64,000 bases of DNA from Stakelama pacifica (GTDB lineage Bacteria > Pseudomonadota > Alphaproteobacteria > Sphingomonadales > Sphingomonadaceae): contig NZ_SNWD01000005.1 of the NCBI RefSeq assembly GCF_004361835.1, positions 62,001-126,000 of the forward strand. The letters run 5' to 3'. The translations under genes and the position numbers were made by a program. Positions within the stretch are counted from its first letter, which is position 1. The number at the start of each line of letters is the position of its first letter. Of this stretch, positions 37,106 through 47,734 are shown one piece after another. The notes under the pieces are model-generated. The model saw only the letters and a list, made by a program, of their open reading frames with translations, was not told where the DNA came from and made no database searches.

Positions 37106-39001
37106 ATGACGATCAGACAGAAGCTGCTTTCCTGCCTCGGCCTGTTTGCTGTCATCACCCTGTTGCTTGTCGGCGCGTTCTGGACCTCGGCGAGCACGAG
37201 TCGCACCGCGCTCCACACCGTCCTGCACGACCGCGTCGTTCCGCTGCGCGACCTCAAACTGGTCGCGGACAATTATGCGGTTCGCATCGTCGATGCCGCG
37301 CAAAAGGCCGAATCCGGCAGCATCAGCATCGCGCAGGCGGCGAGCGATATCCGCGAAGGTCAGGGGAACATAGATGCCGCCTGGCAACGCTATCGCGCCA
37401 CCCGGATCGAGGGCAGGGAACAGCAGCTCGCCCTCGAGGCGCAGGCGCGCATGCAAAATGCCGACGCTGCCGTGAAGCGGCTGCAGGCGATCATGGCGAC
37501 GGGCGACCGCGCCGCCTTCGACCGGTTCGTCGCAAACGATCTCTATACGGCGATCGACCCGGTATCCGATGCGCTGGCAAAGCTGGTTGATCTGCAGATC
37601 GAAATCGCCTCCGAACATACGACGGAGGCGGAATCGAACGCCGCGCTTGCGCTTACCGTCATGGCGATTCTCGCCGCCATCGCCGCTGCCATTCTCGCCT
37701 TTTCCTATTTCACCATCACCCGCCGCGTGATCGACCCGATCAAGGCGCTCGCGACGCTGATCCGCGAACGGGCGCAGGCGTCGGGCGAGCAGCATCTGCC
37801 GGACCTCGATCGGAAGGACGAGATCGGCGATATCAGCCGCTCGGTCGACGCCTTCCTTGCTGCCGCGGTCGAGAAGGAGCGCCGCAACGCAGCGGTCGCG
37901 GCAAAGGAACAGGCGACCGTTGTCGACGCGCTCGATACCAGTCTCGCCGCGATGCAGGCGGGCGACCTTACGGCGACGATCACCGTCGATTTCCCGCCCG
38001 CTTATGCGAAGCTGAAGACCAATTTCAACGCCACGCTCACCGCGCTGCGCGATCTGATCGGTTCGGTCGTCACCGGGGCTGCCGCGCTGCGCTCGGGCAC
38101 CAGCGAAATCGCACAGGCGGCCGAGGACCTTGCCCGCCGCACCGAAAGCAACGCGGCAAGCCTTGAGGAAACGTCCGCCGCGATTGCCCAGATGGAAGAG
38201 CGGCTGCGCACGACCGCCGGTGCCGCGACGACAACGCTTACCCGCGCAGACGGAGCGATCTCGACGGTTTCGGACGGGCGCAAAGTCGCCGACGAAGCGG
38301 TGCAGGCCATGGCCCGTGTCGCGGAGGGCGCGCGTGGTATCGACGATGTGATCGAGGGGCTCGACAAGGTCGCGTTCCAGACGCGCGTGCTTGCGATGAA
38401 CGCCGCTGTCGAGGCAGGGCGCGCGGGTGAGGCGGGACGCGGCTTCGCGGTCGTCGCCGATCTCGTCTCGGCGCTCGCCATGCGCGCCGAGGCGGAGGCC
38501 GCGCGCGCTCGCGAACAGCTCACCACGACTCAGGCCGATATCAGCTCCGCCGTCGCCATGGTCGAGCGCGTCGACGGCGCGCTTTCCAATATCTCGGGCG
38601 ATGTGGGCGAGGTTCACGGCCTGCTGGGTCAGATCGCGACCGACAATCAGGCGCAATCTTCGGCCATTACCGAAATCAGCAGCGCAGTGAGCGCGATGGA
38701 TCAGTCGACGCAGCAGAACGCCGCGATGGTCGAGCAAACGTCCGCCGCCGCACGCAACCTCGCTGCTGAGGTGGAGATGCTCAGCGCTAATGCATCGACC
38801 TTCCATGTCGGCGATGGTTCGACCCCGCGCGCGCCGAAACCGTCACGGTCCGCCCCGATGCCTGCCGCGCAGCCAACGCTCGCGACCAGCTTTCGCCCGC
38901 AACAATCGGCAGCGGCGAACAACGCGCATCCGGCGGCGAAGGTCATCCACGATGCGGCGAAGCGCGGCAGCGCGGGTTCGAACGACTGGACCGAATTCTG
39001 A
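37106..39001 (+). CDS. methyl-accepting chemotaxis protein
   Basis: A 631-residue transmembrane chemoreceptor: helix 1 (about 10-30), a periplasmic helical bundle to about residue 180, helix 2 (about 185-210), HAMP (RRVIDPIKALATLIRERAQ), a second HAMP-like repeat, and the cytoplasmic signalling domain with the hairpin tip VAFQTRVLAMNAAVEAGRAGEAGRGFAVVAD. It ends in DWTEF, which fits the xWxxF pentapeptide that tethers CheR/CheB. No che gene is in the window. The ATG at 37106 gives MTIRQKLLSCLGLFAVITLL; an in-frame upstream ATG adds 32 residues that look non-coding. Confidence 0.93.
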   Translation: MTIRQKLLSCLGLFAVITLLLVGAFWTSASTSRTALHTVLHDRVVPLRDLKLVADNYAVRIVDAAQKAESGSISIAQAASDIREGQGNIDAAWQRYRATRIEGREQQLALEAQARMQNADAAVKRLQAIMATGDRAAFDRFVANDLYTAIDPVSDALAKLVDLQIEIASEHTTEAESNAALALTVMAILAAIAAAILAFSYFTITRRVIDPIKALATLIRERAQASGEQHLPDLDRKDEIGDISRSVDAFLAAAVEKERRNAAVAAKEQATVVDALDTSLAAMQAGDLTATITVDFPPAYAKLKTNFNATLTALRDLIGSVVTGAAALRSGTSEIAQAAEDLARRTESNAASLEETSAAIAQMEERLRTTAGAATTTLTRADGAISTVSDGRKVADEAVQAMARVAEGARGIDDVIEGLDKVAFQTRVLAMNAAVEAGRAGEAGRGFAVVADLVSALAMRAEAEAARAREQLTTTQADISSAVAMVERVDGALSNISGDVGEVHGLLGQIATDNQAQSSAITEISSAVSAMDQSTQQNAAMVEQTSAAARNLAAEVEMLSANASTFHVGDGSTPRAPKPSRSAPMPAAQPTLATSFRPQQSAAANNAHPAAKVIHDAAKRGSAGSNDWTEF

Positions 39002-39097
39002 TCGGTCGGCGATGAACCGGGCGGGCGTTGCGCTGATGCGCAAACCCGCCTCAGCCCATTGCGCTTCGCCCCCATTCGCGGCACAGACCGTCGCGTT

Positions 39098-40678
39098 ATG
39101 AACAGCAACACTTCCTATCGCGACGCGGCGCTCACCGCCAAGGCCTGGCCCTATGAAGAGGCGCGCAAGCTCCTCAAACGCTATGCCAAGGGCGCGCCCG
39201 AAAAAGGCTATGTGCTGTTCGAAACCGGCTATGGCCCGTCGGGCCTGCCGCATATCGGCACGTTCAACGAAGTGCTGCGCACCACCATGGTCCGCCACGC
39301 CTTTGAAACCATGTCGGACATTCCGACGCGGCTGATCGCGTTCAGCGACGATATGGACGGGCTGCGCAAGGTGCCCGACAACGTCCCCAACAAGGAAATG
39401 CTGACCGAACATCTCGGCAAGCCGCTCACCCGCATCCCCGATCCGTTCGAAAAGTATGACAGCTTCGCCGCGCATAACAACGCCATGCTGCGGCAGTTTC
39501 TCGACCGGTTCGGCTTCGAATATGAATTCGCTTCCTCGACCGAATATTATGAAGGCGGAAAGTTCGACGAGGCGCTGAAGAATGTGCTTCGTAACTATCA
39601 GGGCATCATGGACGTCATGCTGCCGACGCTGCGCAAGGAGCGTCAGGCGACCTATTCGCCCGTCCTGCCGATCAGCCCGAAATCGGGGGTCGTGCTTCAG
39701 GTGCCGATCGAAGTGGTCGATGCCGATGCCGGGATCATCGCGTTCGAGGATGAGGGCGAGCGGATCGAACAGAGCGTGCTGGGCGGCAAGTCCAAGCTGC
39801 AATGGAAGGTCGACTGGGCGATGCGCTGGGTCGCGCTTGGCGTCGATTATGAAATGGCGGGCAAGGATCTGATCGATTCGGTGACGCAAAGTTCTAAGAT
39901 CGCGCGCGTGCTCGGCGGTCGCCCGCCCGAAGGGTTTAATTACGAGATGTTCCTCGATGAAAAGGGGGAGAAAATCTCGAAGTCGAAGGGCAATGGCCTC
40001 AGCCTCGAACAATGGCTGACCTATGGTCCCGACGAAAGCCTTGCCTTTTACGCGTACCGCGAACCGAAAAAGGCGAAGGCGCTGCACATGGGCGTCATCC
40101 CGCGTGCAGTCGACGAATATTGGCAGTTCCGCGCCAATTATGCCGATCAGGATGTCGAAAAGCAGCTCGGCAACCCGGTTCACCACATCCATAACGGCCC
40201 GCCGCCCGCCGATACGCTGCCCGTAACTTTCGGGCTGCTGCTCAATCTGGTTGGGGTGATGGGCGCGGATGCGAGCAAGGAACAGGTCTGGGGCTATCTC
40301 GGCAATTATGTCGAAAACGCCTCTCCCGAAACCTACCCGGCGCTCGACGATCTGATCGGCTATGCACTCGCCTATAACCGCGATTTCGTCGCACCGACGC
40401 TGAAACGCCGCGCACCCGAAGGCGTCGAGATCGAAGCGCTCAAGCGGCTCGATGCGGTGCTCGCCGACCTGCCCGCCGATGCGTCGGCCGAAACGATCCA
40501 GAACGAAGTGTACGAGATCGGCAAAACCGGCGGTTTCGACAATCTGCGCGACTGGTTCAAAGCGCTGTACGAAACGCTGCTGGGTTCGTCGGCAGGCCCG
40601 CGCATGGGCAGCTTCATCGCGCTGTACGGCGTGGAAAACAGCCGCAAACTGATCGCCGAGGCGCTCGCGAAAGCCTGA
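39098..40678 (+). CDS. lysK: class I lysyl-tRNA synthetase
   Basis: A 526-residue class I LysRS, the archaeal type also found in most alphaproteobacteria instead of class II LysRS. The ATP-site motifs are LPHIGTFNE (HIGH) and KISKSKGNG (KMSKS). It charges tRNA-Lys with lysine. The ATG at 39098 gives [22 protein letters not shown], the family start. It begins about 100 bases after the chemoreceptor gene and has its own position before a repeat-rich gap. Confidence 0.96.
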   Translation: MNSNTSYRDAALTAKAWPYEEARKLLKRYAKGAPEKGYVLFETGYGPSGLPHIGTFNEVLRTTMVRHAFETMSDIPTRLIAFSDDMDGLRKVPDNVPNKEMLTEHLGKPLTRIPDPFEKYDSFAAHNNAMLRQFLDRFGFEYEFASSTEYYEGGKFDEALKNVLRNYQGIMDVMLPTLRKERQATYSPVLPISPKSGVVLQVPIEVVDADAGIIAFEDEGERIEQSVLGGKSKLQWKVDWAMRWVALGVDYEMAGKDLIDSVTQSSKIARVLGGRPPEGFNYEMFLDEKGEKISKSKGNGLSLEQWLTYGPDESLAFYAYREPKKAKALHMGVIPRAVDEYWQFRANYADQDVEKQLGNPVHHIHNGPPPADTLPVTFGLLLNLVGVMGADASKEQVWGYLGNYVENASPETYPALDDLIGYALAYNRDFVAPTLKRRAPEGVEIEALKRLDAVLADLPADASAETIQNEVYEIGKTGGFDNLRDWFKALYETLLGSSAGPRMGSFIALYGVENSRKLIAEALAKA

Positions 40679-40770
40679 TAGTCAGTCGTCCGGCGGCGAC
40701 GCAATCCATCGGTGCACGCCGAACCGGATTGCTTCGCGTGCCGGGCAGGCTGGCACCCCTGGCCCCATTA

Positions 40771-40856
40771 CCGTTCGCGCAGAGCTTGTCGATGCGCCGC
40801 CCTTCTTAGCGGGCACCGCGAAAGAACGGTCCTTCGACAAGCTCAGGACCAACGGA
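40771..40856. repeat. REP-like inverted repeat with CTTCGACAAGC arms
   Basis: CCGTT and AACGG lie at the ends, with 11-bp arms GAGCTTGTCGA at 40782-40792 and TCGACAAGCTC at 40834-40844 around a loop of 41 bases. The arm sequence recurs at 46720-46783, and a related single copy lies at about 41238-41252. Such an element can fold into a hairpin in RNA and may help stop transcription behind lysK. The origin, by a REP-associated transposase or otherwise, is not visible. Confidence 0.65.
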
Positions 40857-41149
40857 GGTGAGTAGGGAGACCCGGCGGTCAGCGACGAAGCCCGGCCACC
40901 ACTCCCACCACCCGTTCGCTTCGAGCGACGTTGGCAAGGGTACCCCGAACGCTGCTCTGGAGCGCGCCTCCTGCGGTACGAAGCAAACCGCACAAGCATT
41001 TATACCGCCCGTCTGACTCACCGTATAATATCAGGCTGCGTTGATGTGGGCCTATCCGCGTATCGCGATCCTCGCCACCCGTCGTCACCCGGGCTAAAGC
41101 TGGGGTCGCCGGGGGGCTTGGGGAGAACGGAGCCGCGAACCTGCAGCAG

Positions 41150-41169
41150 ATGCCGGCGTGCGCTGGCAT
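41150..41169. repeat. 20-bp palindromic repeat unit
   Basis: ATGCC-gGCG-TG-CGCt-GGCAT with one mismatch pair. It is followed by GACGG and lies among repeat remnants in the gap between lysK and the DUF389 gene. The same pattern is common in intergenic DNA of related genera, which I know from general reading, not from a search. Confidence 0.5.
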
Positions 41170-41295
41170 GACGGTGGCGGGATCGGTCGTCATCCATGCA
41201 GCTCGGTATAAAACCCTGCACCCAAATTCCATCGGTGCTGAGCCTGTCGAAGCGCCGTCCTTCTACTGCAACCCGAAGGGCAGGTCAGCCGCCCC

Positions 41296-42831
41296 TCACT
41301 CCGCCTCGGGCGCCAGCCACACCATTCGCACCGTGCCGTCGCTGCCGCTTTTGCCCGACACCTCATGCGCGTCGACGCCCGCCTTGGTCAGCGCCTCGAC
41401 CACCGCCGCGACCCGGTCCTTGTCGCCCGCGACGCCGATCGGCACGTTAAGCCGCTTCGCCGCCCAGACGGCGGTGGCTATCGCCGCTTCGCCCGACGCA
41501 TCGGGTTTGGGCGCCGCCGGCTCCTCTTCGCCTTCCGCCTTTTGTTGCGGCTTGGCAAAGCTGACGTCGGGCAAGCTGGCAGGGGGCGGAATCAGCTCGA
41601 CCGACCATCCGGTCGCGGCGTCTGACACGCGCTTTTCCAGCGTGCGATATGCCTCCAGCCCGGTATCGGGCAATGGTTTCGCGGTCACTACCGCGCGCTG
41701 ATGATCGCGGTCGAGCAGGACATTCCCCTGCGTCACCCCGGCAATCAGCGCCAGTTGCTCGCTCGTCCGCATCGCGACCTTATCGGCGGCGAGCTGGCGC
41801 GCATTGGCCTGAGCCGATGCGATCTGTTCGGCCTCGGCCGCCTGCGAGGTGCCGACGCGATATTGCTCCAGCGCGACCTGAACCGGACGGCCGAGCAGCC
41901 GTTCGAGCGTGCGCTGCGCATCGCTTTGCGCATCGGGGCGGAATTGCGGGGTCAGCACCGTGGCGCTCACCCGGATCGGTTTGGTGTCGGGGTGGAAATC
42001 GATCTGGCTCAGCCGCGCATCGCCGCCGAACTGGCTCATCACCACATTCTGCGCCTGCCGCGATGCGGTCGCTTCCCAGGCGATGTTATAGAGCGAAATG
42101 CCCAGCGGAATGGCGAGCGCGATCAGCACCGCGATCCCGACCAGCGTCTGCAACAGCGTATGTTGCGGCGACAGGTCCGACCCGAAGCCATAGAGCCGCG
42201 CCATCACCGCAGCGGCAAGCGCGATTGTCATCAGGTTGGTGAAGAAGAGCAGGCTCGATCCGCCGAGCACCGTCCAGTTCAGCGTCGCAAGGCCATAGCC
42301 CATTACCGCGAGCGGCGGCATCAACGCGGTCGCGATGGCGACGCCGACGATCGTCCCTTCGCGCCCGCGCACCATGGCATAGGCGCCGGCAAGCGCCGAA
42401 AACAGCGCGACCATCAGGTCGAACAGATTGGGCCGGGTGCGCGCGGCAATCTCTTCGGTGACATTTTGCAGCGGCGACAGCATGACCACCGCAGCGGTGA
42501 ACACGACCGCCAGAATGATCCCGATGGCGAGCGCCACCGCCGATGCCCTGATCTCCGCCGTGTCGAACGTGGCAAGGCCGAAGCCCATGCCGATGATCGG
42601 TCCCATCAGCGGCGAAATCAGCATCGCGCCGATCACCACCGCAGGCGAGGAGAGGAGCAGGCCAAGCACCGCGATGCCCGCCGACATCAGCGTCATGAAC
42701 ATGTACCGGCCCGACCAGCCGCTTTCGGCGCGCACCTTGTCGAGCACGCGGACATGATCCACCCCCGCCACGACATGTTCGCGCCACCAGGTAAGGATCG
42801 GGTTTGACTGAAGAATTGCGCCGCTGCTCAT
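41296..42831 (-). CDS. DUF389 membrane protein
   Basis: A 511-residue protein. The N-terminal half has at least six membrane helices and the DUF389 core (SSPAVVIGAMLISPLMGPIIGMGFGLA, then IATALMPPLAVMGYGLATLNW). The C-terminal half (about 270-510) is soluble, Ala/Glu-rich, and ends in an OmpA-like-shaped beta-alpha-beta region (AAKRLNVPIGVAGDKDRVAAVVEALTKAG). Function is not known for the family; a transport or sensor role has been suggested. The extension makes it longer than simple DUF389 proteins. It diverges from nhaA, leaving 80 bases between. Confidence 0.85.
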   Translation of the reverse strand: MSSGAILQSNPILTWWREHVVAGVDHVRVLDKVRAESGWSGRYMFMTLMSAGIAVLGLLLSSPAVVIGAMLISPLMGPIIGMGFGLATFDTAEIRASAVALAIGIILAVVFTAAVVMLSPLQNVTEEIAARTRPNLFDLMVALFSALAGAYAMVRGREGTIVGVAIATALMPPLAVMGYGLATLNWTVLGGSSLLFFTNLMTIALAAAVMARLYGFGSDLSPQHTLLQTLVGIAVLIALAIPLGISLYNIAWEATASRQAQNVVMSQFGGDARLSQIDFHPDTKPIRVSATVLTPQFRPDAQSDAQRTLERLLGRPVQVALEQYRVGTSQAAEAEQIASAQANARQLAADKVAMRTSEQLALIAGVTQGNVLLDRDHQRAVVTAKPLPDTGLEAYRTLEKRVSDAATGWSVELIPPPASLPDVSFAKPQQKAEGEEEPAAPKPDASGEAAIATAVWAAKRLNVPIGVAGDKDRVAAVVEALTKAGVDAHEVSGKSGSDGTVRMVWLAPEAE

Positions 42832-42911
42832 AAAGCCGGGCTTAAGGGGTTTGCCCGGCCATTTCCAGCCGATAGAAGAAGGCGCAATCAGGCGGAAAAA
42901 GAGGCGAATAT

Positions 42912-44108
42912 ATGCAGAAGACCAAGGCAGGATCGGCGCTGCGATCGTTCATGTCGAGCGAGGCATCGGGCGGTATCGTCCTGATCCTCGCATCGGCCGC
43001 CGCGATGATCGTCGCGAATATTCCCGGCCTGTCGCAGGGATATTTTGATTTTCTGCATTTCGAAACCGGCCCGACCTTCAAACCCGGCCATCCGATGAGC
43101 ATCCATCTGTGGATCAATGACGGGTTGATGGCGATCTTCTTCTTTCTGGTCGGGCTGGAGATCAAACGCGAATTTGTCGACGGCCGCCTCGCCACCTGGG
43201 AACGCCGCCGCCTGCCTGCCGTTGCCGCTGCGGCGGGGATGCTGGTCCCGGCGCTGATCTATCTCGGCCTGACCAGCAGCCGCCCGGAGTTGCAGGCGGG
43301 CTGGGCCGTGCCGGCCGCGACCGATATCGCCTTCGCCATCGGCGTGCTGGCGCTGCTGGGGTCACGCGTGCCCGCTTCGATGAAGCTGTTCCTGACCACC
43401 GTGGCGATAGTCGATGATATGGGCGCGGTGGCGATCATCGCGCTTGCCTATACCGACCATCTCTCGACCTTCGCGCTGTTCCTCGCGGTGATCGTGCTGG
43501 GCGCGATGTATACGCTCAACAAGAGCGGGGTGAAGCGGCTGTCGCCTTATGTCATCCTCTCGGTGCTGCTGTGGTATTTCGTGTTCCTGTCGGGCGTGCA
43601 CGCGACGATTGCGGGCGTGCTCGCCGCGCTGATGATCCCGATCACCAAATCGCCCGGTGCCCCCGACAGCGAGGAATCGCCGCTGCACAAGCTCGAACAT
43701 CGCCTTGAATATTGGGTGGCGTTCTTCGTCGTGCCGGTCTTCGGGTTCGCCAATGCGGGCGTTTCGTTCCTGGGGCTTACCCCGGCGATCCTGTTCGACA
43801 CGCTGCCGCTGGCCATCGCGGCGGGGCTGTTTTTCGGCAAGCAGATCGGCATTCTCGGCATCATGTGGATCGCCGACAAAACCGGCTTTGCCCAGACGCC
43901 GGGCGGATCGACCTGGGCGCAGGCCTATGGCGTGTCGCTGCTCGCCGGGATCGGCTTCACGATGAGCCTGTTCATCGGCGGCCTCGCCTTTCCGGGCAAC
44001 GAGCTGCTGATCGACGAGGTGAAGATCGGCGTGCTGTCGGGCTCGATTCTGTCGGCTATCGTCGGCTTCCTCGTGCTGCGCTTCGCTCCTGCGAAACGGG
44101 CCGACTGA
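42912..44108 (+). CDS. nhaA: Na+/H+ antiporter NhaA
   Basis: A 398-residue inner-membrane antiporter that exports Na+ (or Li+) for H+, most active at alkaline pH. About 12 helices are visible. The ion-binding residues lie in the paired Asp region VAIVDDMGAVAII (equivalent to E. coli Asp163-Asp164), the assembly helix has VPAATDIAFAIGVLALLG (Asp133 region), and the C-terminal helix shows GIGFTMSLFIGGLAF. No regulator NhaR is adjacent. Confidence 0.96.
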   Translation: MQKTKAGSALRSFMSSEASGGIVLILASAAAMIVANIPGLSQGYFDFLHFETGPTFKPGHPMSIHLWINDGLMAIFFFLVGLEIKREFVDGRLATWERRRLPAVAAAAGMLVPALIYLGLTSSRPELQAGWAVPAATDIAFAIGVLALLGSRVPASMKLFLTTVAIVDDMGAVAIIALAYTDHLSTFALFLAVIVLGAMYTLNKSGVKRLSPYVILSVLLWYFVFLSGVHATIAGVLAALMIPITKSPGAPDSEESPLHKLEHRLEYWVAFFVVPVFGFANAGVSFLGLTPAILFDTLPLAIAAGLFFGKQIGILGIMWIADKTGFAQTPGGSTWAQAYGVSLLAGIGFTMSLFIGGLAFPGNELLIDEVKIGVLSGSILSAIVGFLVLRFAPAKRAD

Positions 44109-44129
44109 CCGCAGGGTCGCGCCGGGCCG

Positions 44130-45620
44130 TCAGAACAGGCCCGGCATATCGCGCTGCACCGGACCGGGATTCGCGGGCGTCAGCAATTCGCGTTTCGGCG
44201 CGAGCGTTGCCGCCCGACGCGCGGATGCATCGCCCGAAGCGCTTGCGGCGCGCGCCGTCGCTGTGGGGTTGGGCGAAATCGGCGTGCAGCTTTTGCCTTC
44301 CAGAAAATCGAGCGCTGCGCGAGTCGATGCCTCACGCGGGTCGCCCATCGGATAGGACAGATCGTCCTCGGCCGCGCAGGTCGCGCGCATCGTGCTTGCG
44401 ATGCCGTGATAATATTCGCCCTGATTATCGGCATTGCGCAGCGCGATCGCGATCACCCGCAACCGGTCGTCGCACTCACTCTTGTCGAGCCCGATCTGCC
44501 CCACCGGCTTGCCATAGGTATCGCTGCCGATCAGCGCATTGTTCGATCCCAGATAGGGGATGAAAACGTTCATCACCATCTCGCTCGCCGATGCGCTGCC
44601 ATAGGTGCCGATAAAGGCGATCTTCATCGCCGGAATCGATTCGGGCTGGGGCGCGAAATAGGCGGTTTCGTTCTCCGACGCTTTTTCGGGCCGGAACGAC
44701 AGATGGTACATCACCTCCGATGACGAGCGCCCCCCGGCCATCAGGTTCGCCATCAGCTCGGCGGTGTTGAGGCTGCCCCCGCCATTATAGCGCAGATCGA
44801 CGATCACCTTGTCCACGCCCTGGCCTGCAAAACTCGCCATCGCGGCGCGCAGTTCGGGATCGGCGGCGCTGATAAAGGTTCTGAGGTTCAGATAGCCGTA
44901 TTTCTGTCCGTTCTCGGTCAGGATCTTCGCGCCATAGCGCGACGATACCGGGTCGATATCATATTCGCTCGCCGTGACCGTGACGGTGCGCGTCCCCGTT
45001 GCGTCCGCGACCGTGAAGCTGCGCCGGTCCCCCGGATTGACGGTCAGCGCATCGTTCAGCGCACTGCCGTCCGAACCGTACAGGGTGGCGACGCTCTGCA
45101 TCGTGCCGGATGAATTGCCGATCGCGGTCACCACCGCGCCGCGATCGATCCCGGCGTTCAGAAAAGGAGCATTTTCGAACGATTCTGCGACGATCAGCTG
45201 CGTATGTTCGGGATTGATAAAGAACCGCGTGCCGAACCCGGCGGCAGCGCCGGTCGCATTATAGGCGTTCTCTTCCCTGATCGAGGTGAGATAGGTGAAA
45301 TAGCGGTCCTTACCCTGTGCACGCGCCGTCGCGGTCAGCGCGTTGAGGAAATCCTGCACTGTGCTGTAGCGCGACGGATCGGGCGATGCGGGCAGCGTTT
45401 CGGGGAACAGATACCATTCGCGCATCTGCGCCAGCGCCCAGTTCTGCCGTGCGAGCAGCGAGCAGGCCGCCGTGGCCGTGCCGCCGCCGCTGCCACCGCC
45501 GGTCGTGCCGCCGCCGCTCACCGGCGGGGTGCGGACCGATCCGCTCGATCCGCCGCCACCGCATCCGCCCAGCATCGCTGCGAGCGCCAATGCACCCACC
45601 AGAGTACGCCCGATACCCAT
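44130..45620 (-). CDS. S41 family carboxy-terminal-processing-like lipoprotein peptidase
   Basis: A 496-residue protein with a lipoprotein signal (MGIGRTLVGALALAAMLGGC, lipobox LGGC), a Gly/Ser/Thr linker, then a PDZ-like part and an S41 peptidase domain (VIVDLRYNGGGSLNTAELMANL, then the nucleophile Ser in GTYGSASASEMVMN). The general base Lys should lie downstream in the GKPVGQIG segment. Members cut C-terminal tails of periplasmic proteins; this type, with a long N-terminal part, is less studied. The ATG at 45620 fits the signal; upstream extension was rejected. Confidence 0.88.
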   Translation of the reverse strand: MGIGRTLVGALALAAMLGGCGGGGSSGSVRTPPVSGGGTTGGGSGGGTATAACSLLARQNWALAQMREWYLFPETLPASPDPSRYSTVQDFLNALTATARAQGKDRYFTYLTSIREENAYNATGAAAGFGTRFFINPEHTQLIVAESFENAPFLNAGIDRGAVVTAIGNSSGTMQSVATLYGSDGSALNDALTVNPGDRRSFTVADATGTRTVTVTASEYDIDPVSSRYGAKILTENGQKYGYLNLRTFISAADPELRAAMASFAGQGVDKVIVDLRYNGGGSLNTAELMANLMAGGRSSSEVMYHLSFRPEKASENETAYFAPQPESIPAMKIAFIGTYGSASASEMVMNVFIPYLGSNNALIGSDTYGKPVGQIGLDKSECDDRLRVIAIALRNADNQGEYYHGIASTMRATCAAEDDLSYPMGDPREASTRAALDFLEGKSCTPISPNPTATARAASASGDASARRAATLAPKRELLTPANPGPVQRDMPGLF

Positions 45621-45697
45621 ATACGCTTCCCCCCGTTTCGCCACAGGCTAATCCACCGGCGGGTAAAGGCAAGCGCCGACAATTGTGTGACACCCGC

Positions 45698-45736
45698 AAA
45701 AAGGGGCGGCGCGGACCATTACCGCACCGCCCCCTT
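45698..45736 (-). terminator. intrinsic terminator of the etfA gene
   Basis: On the minus strand GGGGGCGGTGCGG and CCGCGCCGCCCC form a long GC stem with a seven-base loop, followed by TTTTTG. It starts 20-25 bases after the etfA stop at 45759 and before the S41 gene, so it should separate the two transcripts. Confidence 0.85.
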
Positions 45737-45758
45737 AAAGCGCGTTCCGATCGGAAGC

Positions 45759-46688
45759 TTACAGCTTCTCGGTCAGCTCCGGCACTGCCGTGTACAGATC
45801 AGCAACAAGGCCGATATCCGCGACCTGAAAGATCGGCGCATCCTCGTCCTTGTTGATGGCGATGATGGTTTTCGAATCCTTCATCCCCGCCAGATGCTGG
45901 ATCGCGCCCGAAATGCCGACCGCGATATAGATTTCCGGCGCGACGATCTTGCCCGTCTGCCCCACCTGATAGTCGTTGGGGACATAGCCCGCATCGACCG
46001 CCGCGCGGCTCGCGCCGACGGCTGCACCCAGCTTATCGGCCAGCGGCTCGATAATCTTCGTGAAGTTTTCGGCGTTCTGCAGCGCACGACCACCCGAAAC
46101 GACGATGCCTGCGCTGGTCAGCTCGGGGCGGTCGCTCGACGCGATATCGGCCTTCACGAAGCGCGAAAGCCCCTTGTCGCCTTCGCCCGAAACCGTTTCG
46201 ATCTCGGCGGAGCCACCTTCGGCCTCGGCCTTGTCGAACGCGGTGCCGCGCACGGTGATGACCTTTTTCGCATCCGACGTCTTCACCGTCGCGATGGCGT
46301 TGCCGGCATAGATCGGGCGGGTGAAGCTGTCTTCGCCCTCGACCGAAAGAATGTCCGAAATCTGCATCACGTCGAGCAGCGCTGCGACGCGCGGCGCGAT
46401 ATTCTTGCCCGTGGTGGTGGCAGGCGCGACGAATGCATCGTGATGGTCCATCAGCGATACGATCAGCGGCGCGACATTTTCGGCGAGCGCATGTTCATAC
46501 GCCGCGTCATCGGCCAGATGCACCTTCGCAACGCCCGCGATCTTCGCGGCGGCGTCGGCCACTGGCTGACAGCCCGACCCGGCGACCAGCAGATGCACCT
46601 CGCCCAGTTTCGAAGCGGCGGTAACGGTCGCAAGCGTCGCGTCCTTCACTGCCTTATTGTCGTGTTCGACCCAAACCAGAGTCTTCAT
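45759..46688 (-). CDS. etfA: electron transfer flavoprotein alpha subunit
   Basis: A 309-residue ETF alpha subunit. The C-terminal FAD domain shows [85 protein letters not shown], here given only by its key parts: [21 protein letters not shown] and [11 protein letters not shown] passes electrons from acyl-CoA and other dehydrogenases to ETF-ubiquinone oxidoreductase. It is downstream of etfB on the same strand, with a repeat element in between. Confidence 0.95.
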   Translation of the reverse strand: MKTLVWVEHDNKAVKDATLATVTAASKLGEVHLLVAGSGCQPVADAAAKIAGVAKVHLADDAAYEHALAENVAPLIVSLMDHHDAFVAPATTTGKNIAPRVAALLDVMQISDILSVEGEDSFTRPIYAGNAIATVKTSDAKKVITVRGTAFDKAEAEGGSAEIETVSGEGDKGLSRFVKADIASSDRPELTSAGIVVSGGRALQNAENFTKIIEPLADKLGAAVGASRAAVDAGYVPNDYQVGQTGKIVAPEIYIAVGISGAIQHLAGMKDSKTIIAINKDEDAPIFQVADIGLVADLYTAVPELTEKL

Positions 46689-46704
46689 GATATCCTACCT
46701 CTAA

Positions 46705-46798
46705 ACCCGTTAGCCCCAAGCTTGTCGAAGGGCCGTGTTTCCTTTTCACCCGTGCGCCCCGGCGGGGCGGTGCTTCGACAAGCGCAGCACGAACGGGT
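46705..46798. repeat. REP-like inverted repeat between etfB and etfA
   Basis: ACCCGTT at 46705-46711 and AACGGGT at 46792-46798 form the outer stem; GCTTGTCGAAG (46720-46730) and CTTCGACAAGC (46773-46783) form a perfect 11-bp inner stem. The arm sequence matches the element at 40771-40856. Here it sits inside the etfBA transcript, so it would place a strong hairpin in the message between two subunits. Confidence 0.7.
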
Positions 46799-46816
46799 GG
46801 CACAGTGGGTTTGGCC

Positions 46817-47566
46817 TCAGGCCGGAACGCCCATCGCTTTCAGCTTCGCGACCAGCTCATCCACATCGGCGACCTTCACGCCTGCCGTCCGCTTGGGCGG
46901 TTCGGACACGTTGGTCACGGTGATGCGCGGGGTGACATCGACGCCGTAATCGGCAACCGTCTTGGTCGCCATCGGCTTTGACTTCGCCTTCATGATGTTG
47001 GGAAGCGAGGCATAGCGCGGCTCGTTCAGGCGAAGATCGGTGGTGACGATCGCGGGCAGTTTCAGCTCGTCGGTCTCAAGGCCGCCATCGACCTCGCGCG
47101 TGACCGTCGCCTTGCCCTCGCCCAGTTCGACCTTCGATGCGAACGTGCCCTGGCTCCAGCCGAGCAGCGCGGCAAGCATCTGGCCGGTCTGGTTGTTGTC
47201 GTCATCGATCGCCTGTTTGCCGAGGATGACCATGTCGGGGCTTTCTTCCTCGACCACCTTGGCGAGCAGCTTGGCAACGCCCAGCGGTTCGACGCGATCG
47301 TCCGACGTGATCAGGATCGCCCGGTCGGCGCCCATGGCCAGCGCGGTACGCAGCGTTTCCTGCGCCTTCTGCTCGCCGATGGAAACGACCACGATCTCTT
47401 CGACCGGGCCGTTTTCCTTCAGGCGGATCGCCTCTTCCACCGCGATTTCGTCGAAGGGGTTCATCGACATCTTCACATTGGCAAGGTCGATGCCCGATCC
47501 GTCCGCTTTCACGCGGGGCTTCACATTGTAATCAAGCACGCGCTTGACCGGCACCAGCACTTTCAT
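46817..47566 (-). CDS. etfB: electron transfer flavoprotein beta subunit
   Basis: A 249-residue ETF beta subunit. The start [20 protein letters not shown], the [16 protein letters not shown] helix, [22 protein letters not shown] and [25 protein letters not shown] are family signatures that bind AMP and shape the alpha-beta interface. It works with EtfA, encoded 128 bases downstream. Confidence 0.96.
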   Translation of the reverse strand: MKVLVPVKRVLDYNVKPRVKADGSGIDLANVKMSMNPFDEIAVEEAIRLKENGPVEEIVVVSIGEQKAQETLRTALAMGADRAILITSDDRVEPLGVAKLLAKVVEEESPDMVILGKQAIDDDNNQTGQMLAALLGWSQGTFASKVELGEGKATVTREVDGGLETDELKLPAIVTTDLRLNEPRYASLPNIMKAKSKPMATKTVADYGVDVTPRITVTNVSEPPKRTAGVKVADVDELVAKLKAMGVPA

Positions 47567-47734
47567 TTGCGTCCTTTCCGTGACTTCAGCACTTGAATTA
47601 AGTGTTTCGGTTGGGGCTCTACATGGCGGTTTGCGGCCATTTTCGCAAGTCCGGTATGGTGGCTATGGCTTCCGTAGGGGCAACTGCCCGTTCGTGTAAT
47701 ACCAGCCTGCGTTGGTCCCGGCCAATTGTACGAA

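Larger units (their letters stand above)
40679..41295. other. 617-base gap with repeat elements, no gene seen
   Basis: No convincing reading frame on either strand. The stretch holds an inverted repeat with arms GAGCTTGTCGA (40782-40792) and TCGACAAGCTC (40834-40844), a 20-bp palindrome at 41150-41169 (ATGCCgGCGTGCGCtGGCAT) followed by GACGG, and a single copy of CTGAGCCTGTCGAAG near 41240. These belong to the kind of dispersed repeats that are common between genes in sphingomonads. Short protein frames here are artefacts of composition. Confidence 0.75.

Noticed and set aside
36962..38806. 614-codon open frame antisense to the chemoreceptor gene
   Set aside because: It lacks domains and signal peptide and mirrors the GC-rich third positions of the chemoreceptor, so it is a shadow frame.
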